Positions 56,238-64,000 of a DNA stretch of 64,000 nt are shown here, piece after piece. The notes beneath the pieces are model-generated. The model was given only the letters and a program-made list of their open reading frames with translations, ran no database searches and was not told the DNA's origin. Each line of letters starts with the position of its first letter. Within the stretch, counting starts at the first letter, position 1. This stretch comes from Paramecium sonneborni (Eukaryota > Ciliophora > Oligohymenophorea > Peniculida > Parameciidae): positions 213,419-277,418 of the forward strand of contig CAJJDN010000125.1 in NCBI GenBank assembly GCA_905182985.1, read 5' to 3'. The position numbers and the translations under genes are program-made.

Positions 56238-57741
56238 ATGAAGAAAATATAAGCTATTTAATTGAACAAACTTCAGGATTGTGATTAATTGCTTAAATCA
56301 AGCTTATACACATATGATAACAAAATCAATAAATTCACCTAAATGTAATTTACTCTCTATCCTAATATGCTTATTGCGGATAATTAAGAATACTTAGTAT
56401 TGTCATCTTGCATCATGAATAAGAAAATAATCTAGTATAAAGAATTTACAGCATAAGGTTTGTAATTACTAAATAGTTAAGGCAATCTATTCTTATTTTA
56501 TGAGTCTTATGTCTAATAACTTAATGTAAGAAACCTTTTATTTATTCTTAGTGGGAAAAACAATTGAAGAGATTTTCAAAACTATAAAATTTTTCCAATA
56601 AATACACAATTCAAGAAAAACTTTCTATATAAAATCATTATGCTTGTGTTAAAAATAAAAATAGTAAATCTTTTATATCAAAATAGATCGCGTTTACACA
56701 GTTTAATTAATAAGATTGTCAAGTTTAAGTGAATAATTATATGAAGCTTTGATGAATGAAATAAACATATTAATGTGCTTCAAATAAAATGGATTACATT
56801 AATTTCATGCTTTATTTGAAGATGGTGATATTCTCTATATATTATATGATTATTGGGTAGGTGATACATTATATAAATTAATTCAATAAGGTTTCAAATT
56901 AACTGCTTCTTAGATCGCATAAATTATTTTCTAAATCATTAAAGTCATACGCTTTTTACATTAAAATAATCTCTATCATGGAGCTATTTTACCAACCAAT
57001 ATTATTTTACATAGAGCTACTACTCTATAAAATCAATAAGGATAATAGTTGAAAATTACTTTATTTAATTTTGCTTATAGAGATGCAAATTAATATAATT
57101 TAAGTTGGCTAAATAAGAAAGTACCTAAATAATGGATTCCTCCTGAATTTAACAATTTACAAATCAAAACTGATTTTTCAAATATTGATGGATATTAAAT
57201 AGGAGTTCTCTTGTATTATTTGACTTTTCATAACAATACTGCAAATAAATCATCATTATCTTTTTATAAATCACTTGATAACTTTAAAATTGATTATTAA
57301 TGGTTAAAGTCAATTAAATAAGAATAATAATAAGAGTATTCTTTCTCTCTCATTGAATTACTCTGTGGTTTGCTTGATCCTGATTTCTAAAATAGAATTA
57401 CTTTGAATAATGCATTAGCACATTAATGGTTAACTAATTAGAGATAGAAATTAAATTCTTAAAATGAGAAACCTAAAATCTTACCATCTTTAAGGACTAT
57501 TTTAGAATTGAGAGAACAAAGTTCTTGCGAGATGCTATCATCTAGACTTGGTAAGGAAGAACTTCATGTTACTAGTTCAAGTGAAGACGACATAGAGTTT
57601 TGTGATGATGAATACGTACATAGAATTTCAAAAGAAAATAATAAAATACCATATTATTAGAATATACTCAATTTGATTCCAAACAAACATCCATCTAGAA
57701 ATAAATAAATTATAGATCAATGTTAAGAGAGTTAATTTTGA
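56238..57741 (+). CDS. PH-like domain plus pseudokinase
   Basis: 482 residues, introns 56526-56551 (26 nt) and 56718-56746 (29 nt). The first 110 residues look like a PH-type domain (EYLVLSSCIMNKKIIQYKEF, ending in an amphipathic helix WEKQLKRFSKLQ). A kinase fold follows: KYTIQEKLSIQNHYACV has no glycine loop, SFISKQI keeps the lysine position, FEDGDILYILYDYW precedes the helical lobe, HGAILPTNIIL replaces HRDLKPEN so the catalytic Asp is lost, and LFNFAYRD replaces DFG. PPEF and IGVLLYYL keep the fold. The enzyme must be inactive by the usual mechanism; the closest active relatives are probably CAMK/ULK-like kinases. The acidic tail has SSSEDDIEF. Confidence 0.82.
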
Positions 57742-58040
57742 TTAAAAATCTATATATTTTTATAAACAATAATTTTGATATGATAATTTAAATAATAAAT
57801 AGGAATAAAAATATGTTATGTGAAATCTTGCTGTGTTGTTCATGGTTGTGCAATGAAATATATTCTTTAGATTTTGAGTAATCTTGCATATATAAAATTG
57901 AAAGTTGTGGTTATTGATAATAAGGCTATTAATCCTGATAGTATTTTTGTTATTATAATATTGGAAGGGAAGAATAAAATATAGTGTATTTATTTCTCCT
58001 ATATTGATCATTTCACTGAACATATTATGTAAGAATAAAA

Positions 58041-60276
58041 ATGATTAAAATAGAATTATTGGAGAACTACGATAAGTATTCGTTCATAACATTCGTAGTA
58101 CCAATAATGATATATAAATAGGATGAGAAAGAGAAATAAGTGAACCGATATTTGATGCTGATGAAAGTGTTTCATATGTTTTTGTTGATGTTATACTACT
58201 GTTTGTAAGAGATTGAGAATGGTTAGGCAGTGATATAATTTTTGATAGTAACATTAATGTTGCTAGTGAAAAATTATAATGAGGAGAGAAGAGTGAATTA
58301 GAACAATACATCAATAATGGAGGAGACAATTAATTTGAGGACATAAACAGAATATGAGAAGATTAATGATATAACAAATGGGATAGTAGGAGTTATAAAA
58401 TTAGATGAATAATTTGAAATAATTTACTAGAATAAAAAGTCAAGTTATATATTATCTAATAAATCAATAAATGAAGTGATAACGCAATCGCCAATTTTGA
58501 TAGATAAATAAACAAAATAATTGTTGTAAGAATAATGCAACATTAAATTATAATCGATATAAGATTTTAGAGATTCTTTGACTTTATTATCATTAAAGGA
58601 ATTATTAGAAAGTATAAAATTAAATTTGACTCTTCCTCATTAATTGGATGTATATATTTTACAAGGTTTTGAAGAATAATTTTTTTAAATTTTGGTATAG
58701 AAAGAGAATGGAGATAAAACATCATACAATATAATATTATAAGAGTTACCTGATTATGCTCATTATATAAAGAAGAAACATGCATAAACAACAATGAAAT
58801 AATTATTTAAGAGTTTCAGTCATGAATTGAATACATCATTGAATTATATATTAGCTTTAGCTTAAGTAGCATAATGTCATGAGAATGTTCCTAAAAATGT
58901 ATCTGAAAAGTATTTCCTACCTATTTTACATTGCGGAAGAATAATGCATAGTTTGATTAGTGATATAATGGATTATAATTTAATTTTAAGCAAATAGTTT
59001 AATGTAGAAGTAAGCAATTTCAATATTCCATAATTGATAAGTGAAGTCATAGATCTATTTAAATATTAAATAAATTAGAAGCATTTGAAAATTGAATTCT
59101 AAAATAATTTATTAAATTATGATTTAGTTAGTGATAGAAATAGAATAAGATAGATTTTAATTAATCTGATATCTAATGCTTAGAAATTTACATTTTCTGG
59201 TTAGATTAGAATTTAAGTCGGAGCAGTCATAAATAAGAAATAATTATGTGTGATTTTTCATGTATTTGATACAGGAATAGGAATGAAATAAGAAGAGGTA
59301 GAAAGATTACATTAATTATTATCATCAGGTATTCCATAATCTGCAAGAATCTCTTAAAATACAGTAGGTTTTGGTTTAGGATTATATATATCAAATAAGA
59401 TTGCAGAAGTATTAAGTTAAACAAGATATGAAAAAGGAGGAGGATTAAGATTTGAATCTAAATATCAATAAGGATTTCATGCTTGGTTTATGGCTCGGAA
59501 TTAATCATATAGTCCTATCTATTAATAGAGTAATCCTACTCCAATTGTACGTATTCGTAAGAAGATTCAAATTGATACAATGGAATCCTAAATCAGTAGA
59601 ATTAATGCTTAACCTATGAGATAAAAGTTTTCTTAAATTCTAGGAATTAAAGATGTTAAATCAGAAAGAGGATTGAGTAAAGAATTATCACTCAAATTGA
59701 GGAAACCAGCATCTAAAATTGCAAGAGAATTATTCCTGGCTGCTATTACTTCTGAAAGAAAAATTGAATCATATAGTATTAATTAAGAAACCAATGATTT
59801 AGAATTTGAATCTAGAATCAAACATCTTAATGATAATTTTACTAATAAACATTAGTGCAATTGTCCATAAATCTTAATTGTAGATGACGAATAAATCAAT
59901 ATTATGGCTTTATCAATGATGCTAGATCAGATGGGATACTCCAGTGATTCAGTCTTTAATGGAGAAGAATGTGTTAATCTCATATTCAATAATCAAAAAA
60001 AGAGTAATCTTTTATCATACTCTAGCTAAATGTAATAAATGCAAGTCTCAAATTTATAGAATGATCTTTATGGATATCAATATGCCTATCTTAGATGGAA
60101 TACAAACTACTGTCAAAATCAAATCCAAATATTCCAATATTATTGTTATTGCTTGCACTGCTTTCTCTGATACAGAAACTAGAAATATCTGCTACAAAAG
60201 TGGAATGAGCTATCATATCTAAAAACCAGTCAAAAAAGATTAACTCATTGAAATACTATCTTATTATTTAAATTGA
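58041..60276 (+). CDS. hybrid sensor histidine kinase with receiver domain
   Basis: 735 residues with one 28-nt intron (60032-60059). The N-terminus has two or three hydrophobic segments (LMKVFHMFLLMLYYCL, VIQFLIVTLMLLV), so it is membrane-bound. After a PAS-like linker comes HisKA (FSHELNTSLNYILAL, with the phosphorylated His), then the ATPase with N box NRIRQILINLISNAQKF, G1 DTGIGM and G2 GFGLGLY. A Ser/Arg-rich linker leads to a receiver: VDDE acidic pair, phospho-acceptor in IFMDINMP, Thr in ACTAF and Lys in KPVKK. Removing the intron is what brings the receiver into frame. All key residues are present. Signal and downstream phosphotransfer partner unknown. Confidence 0.95.
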
Positions 60277-61608
60277 TTATATATTTATATCAAAGTATTT
60301 TATTTAACTACATCACTCCTCTTCTTTATAATCAATCTATCTTATCATTTTATATTTATATAATCTTATTATATTCTTTATATAATAATAACTAGATCAT
60401 AACCAAAGCACCACTACTGAGTATTTATGAAAATTTGTGCAATATAAAAACATGAACTTTATACCTTATTATCATCAAAAATAATATTATTTTCATATAA
60501 ATTTATAAATATTTTAATTCCTGTATTCTTTCATTATTCTAAATTAAATCTTATTATCTATCATTTTAAGTAACTTCTCTCAACTAAATATATATAGTTA
60601 ATCATTAACTTCTTAAATCATATTTAAAAATCTTGTAAATAAAATATTATTTAAAATTGGTTATATATTATGGATATTATTTGCTTAACTTTTATTGGTT
60701 CATTAAAACATATTATTGATATTGAGGCTGTCTATTTTGGATATTAATTGTCAGTGTTATAATAAAAATAAAAAGACGATTACTGAAATACCAAAAACAA
60801 TCTGCTAATATTTCATCTTAAATTAATAATTTTATATTCTAAATTCATTGAATTTGAAAATAAATATTAAAGATAATGAATTAGAATAATAATTGTTTAA
60901 ATTTCAATAAAAATTTATAGAAATTTTAAAATTATAAAGAAAAAGTTTAACAAACTACTAAAATTTGTCGTCAATAGTTGCTAATATCTAATTATTTTTT
61001 TTAATAAGAATTTAGTAAAAATGTTTTAGATTAACAAACTTGACTAGAAATTTTTATTTTAAAGTTTCCAATCTATTTATTTCTTTGTTATTTCTATTGA
61101 ATGAAATAAAATTTAGAAAATACTGTACAAAATAATATTGATTAATATGGTAGCCCAATTCAAAATTATCTTATATACCATTATGATTGTAAAATTAAAT
61201 TTTGAAATAAGAACTAAATGAATCTATTATTATCAAAATAGAAAATATGAATTTAATTGATAATCAATTAATACTTACATTTATTTATTGAAGATTTGTT
61301 TAAAATATTGAACCATTATTATTTATTCAATTTCGAAATTTTCTTCTTCATTTTATGAAATTAATACTACATTTTGAAAAATAAATCATAAGTATATAGC
61401 AATTTAATATGAATACATCCATAAAATTTAAATTAACATTCTATTGAATATATATTATTTGATTTATAGATAAATAAGTGATTCATCTACTAAATATATG
61501 GATTATAAAAAATCACTAAAATTAAAAAAGTGAATTTGTGAATAATATAAATTATTTTGCAAATACGCACTTTGATTTTTTGTGAGTAATTATTTATTTT
61601 GTAAAAAT
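60277..61608. other. 1.3-kb stretch without a visible gene
   Basis: Very AT-rich, with TGA stops in all frames and no conserved peptide seen on either strand. It is long for this genome. It contains the 3' end of the histidine kinase gene and the promoter of PEX11. A fully decayed gene or an unrecognised RNA gene remains possible. Confidence 0.45.
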
Positions 61609-62351
61609 ATGTAAACACTTGATTCAACTGTTAAATGGTTTAACAAGACTGAAGGAAGAGATAAAATATGCAAAGTCATGCAATATGGATCAAGATTTTT
61701 GATGTGGCATCTGAAAACAAACAGTGGAAACGAATAATTGTCGAATCAATTTAAGAATTTATTTTGTACTTATTTTTATTATATATATCTAGAAAGTACA
61801 AGAGATGCCAGAAAATTATTTAGATTAGCCAAATCTTTGAATGAATTGTAAACTATAATTGATAGAGTTGCATAAAATTGCAAATCTCCTTAAGAATAGG
61901 TTGCTCGTGCATTAAATATATTAACAAGAGTTTGGTTTTTATTATATTGGTAATAAATACTTCTTAAAATTTTAGGTTTTATGATAATTTAAGTGTTTTA
62001 TCATCTATAAAGTTCACTACAAGTGATCCTAAACCATTATAAAAAAAAGCAATGACATTTTGGTTTATTGCAATAATCACAAACTTAGTTGATACAATAA
62101 GATAATTGGTTGTCAACTTTTAATTTATTTAATAAAATAAAAATAATCAGGGTGCTTAACAATAAATAGCTAATAGGATAAATTAAAATAAGAGTCTATA
62201 TTTAAATTTGATAAAGATATTTGGAGATTTAATGCCAGCTGGTTAAGGTTCTGAGTTTTTCCCCAAAGTATTAAAAATCAATCTTAATGATGGAGTAATT
62301 GGTTTAGGAGGTCTAATATCAGGTGCTATAGCTGCTTATTAGGCATATTGA
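61609..62351 (+). CDS. PEX11: peroxisomal membrane protein PEX11
   Basis: 229 residues with introns 61766-61792 (27 nt) and 61950-61975 (26 nt). PEX11 elongates and divides peroxisomes by bending the membrane. Seen: the amphipathic N-terminus STVKWFNKTEGRDKICKVMQ followed by YGSRFL, the STRDARKLFRLAKS helix, ALNILTRVWFLLYWFYDNL, FWFIAIITNLVDTIRQL, and the C-terminal GVIGLGGLISGAIAAYQAY hydrophobic segment. Length and order match PEX11. TGA at 62349-62351, 40 bases before the next gene. Confidence 0.9.
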
Positions 62352-62391
62352 TTAATATTCAAGATTCAATATTATAAAATAAAATAATAAA

Positions 62392-64000
62392 ATGAATTAA
62401 AAATATTTTGAAATTTCTCCCATTCCAAAGCATATTAAAGCTTTGTCTAATTTTTAGAAGTGGATTAATGTAGGATAAGGCTTAGACTCAGCTTTATTGG
62501 TAGGATTAATTGAATATCATTTTAAAATAAACAATGTAGAGATCTTAAAATCTAAATTATTTGACTTCAATCCAAATAATGAGGCTGTGGTAAAAATTAA
62601 AAATTTACTAAATATTTATTAAAATAAACCATCTGGCTTTCTATAATTTTTGGGATAGGTTAAAATCTAAGATTCTTATGGAAAGTACTTTTAAGATGTT
62701 ATTATTCCTTACTTTAGATATAACTATAAAAATAATCCTGAAGAAAAGATTAATTTTTTATCATAAACATTTCAAGTTTAATATCAAATAATAATTGAGC
62801 ATTCTTAAAAATCATCTGAAAAATAATTCAATTATGGAAATAACCCCATTATTTTGTACAAAAAAGAAGAAAATTATTATCTAATTTAATATTAATTAAT
62901 TAAACAAGCACCAATAGAATAGATATGTGCTTAATGTAAAAATTAAATTAATCCAATCCTTTTACCATGTCATCATTTTCTTTGCTTCTTATGTATAAAA
63001 AAAGAATTTTAGGTTTCCAAACTTATATAATCTTTTACTTGTCCCTATAACCAATGTTAATTTCTCTTAAATAAAACATTTTATTAGAATCTTTAGCAAT
63101 AATATGAAAATTCTATTTGTAAGCAATGTGATTAAACTAATTCAAACAATCCTAATCAACCTTGCAAGAATTGTATTGAATCAATTAAAATTTAAAATTA
63201 AGCTTCTTAATCTATTTAAAAAATTGAAAATTCCAAGATCTAAAATAATTCAGAGATTATAAAAAATAATATTTAATAAAATTAGATTTTATAACAATAA
63301 TAATAGCCTTAATCTTCTGATTCTAATTTAAAATAAATAATCATTCAAGAAGAAAATTCATAGATATCAGAAAAAAAGATGGAAAACCAACAATAAAAAA
63401 ATAATTAATCTACATAATAAACTTTTAATTCTAATTTATAAAATGAACAAGAGAAGTAAAAAATATAAATTGTAGAGATTTTATAAAAATGTAGTAAATG
63501 CAAATAATAATAAATGTAAAATAATATCATATAAATTTCATGCTCTCATTATTACTGTATTAGTTGTGCATAATAATTATGTCAATATAGAAACTAATTT
63601 ATGTGTTAAGAGTGTGGGAATTATGTTTAAACAAATGTTGTTTTATTAGCAATTTAAAATAATTATTAAAAATAAGATTAAAAATGTTGTATATGTAAGC
63701 AAATATTTAATATGTCATTTTTATTTTAAAATTAATGTTAAGATTTTATTTGTGCTCCTTGTTTAGAAGTGTTAGCTCAAAAAAAATAGACTTATTTAAG
63801 ATGTCCTTTATGTGGAAAGGGAATAAGAGAAAGAGATGCTGATTTATTTTTTGATAAAATTTTGAATTTAAAATTAGAATAAACAAAATAATAAGATGAA
63901 TAATTTGAATAATGGTAATAGAAATAATATGAGATTCAGAGAGACTAAAATAATAAATATAATTAATAAATTTAGATCCAAACTTACAAATCTGAAAATG
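62392..64000 (+). CDS. RING/zinc-finger-rich protein, 5' part
   Basis: Open from the ATG at 62392 to the window end (over 536 residues, no intron seen); the stop lies outside. The first 170 residues are a globular region of uncertain family; GNNPIILYKKEENYYLIQYQ resembles the end of OTU/otubain-type peptidases but without the expected His, so that link is weak. Residues about 182-265 form a RING-like finger (CAQCKNQINPILLPCHHFLC, then CPYNQCQ) followed by CKQCD and PCKNC. After a Gln-rich spacer come two more cysteine clusters (CSKCKQQQ to CSHYYCISC, CQECG; CCICKQIF to CAPC, CPLCGKG), like a RING-between-RING layout. Probably a ubiquitin ligase. Confidence 0.75.

Overview
The window reads as macronuclear DNA of a ciliate, most likely a Paramecium species. 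It is very AT-rich. Long frames with clear protein similarity stay open only if TAA and TAG are read as glutamine and TGA is the sole stop, for example the mitochondrial AAA protease at 39414-41568 and the 36-codon TAA/CAA tract at 24144-24251. Almost every gene is cut by tiny GT...AG introns of 21-31 nt. Gene lengths after removal of these introns come out divisible by three, which supports the models. Genes lie on both strands and most gaps are short. No tRNA, rRNA, CRISPR array or mobile element was seen.

Layout. 1-5398: 3' part of a SPAG17/PF6-like central-apparatus gene, broken by an assembly gap (3711-4354) flanked by two identical 603-bp copies. 5467-9915: nuclear factors (JmjN/JmjC demethylase, heat-shock factor, Myb SHAQKYF-type protein, HMG-box protein). 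10535-13683: RasGEF-like and coiled-coil genes, followed by an inverted decayed fragment of the RasGEF-like gene. 14142-15656: an astacin-type metalloprotease fused to three UBR boxes. 17157-22912: double-vWA protein, START protein, JTB-like membrane protein, adenosine kinase pseudogene, second Myb gene. 23210-24821: glutamine-rich protein with a clathrin-box-like motif. 24892-37682: one giant gene (about 4,202 residues) with an N-terminal MGCC and a C-terminal HECT ubiquitin-ligase domain. 39414-48614: m-AAA protease, GST, dual-specificity phosphatase, GET3, MAP3K-like kinase, RING-H2 protein. 49641-57741: small unknown genes, an AGC kinase, an EFHC/Rib72-like axonemal protein and a pseudokinase. 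58041-64000: hybrid histidine kinase, PEX11, and a zinc-finger/RING-rich gene running off the end.

The genes do not form a pathway. The mix suits a free-living ciliate: cilia (SPAG17-like, EFHC-like), signalling (RasGEF-like, MAP3K, AGC, DSP, histidine kinase), ubiquitin (HECT, RING, UBR), organelles (AFG3-like, GET3, PEX11). Several gaps between genes hold decayed coding sequence (adenosine kinase, RasGEF fragment, 38500-39150, 46978-47530, 48700-49330, 50404-51194), as expected in a lineage losing duplicated genes.
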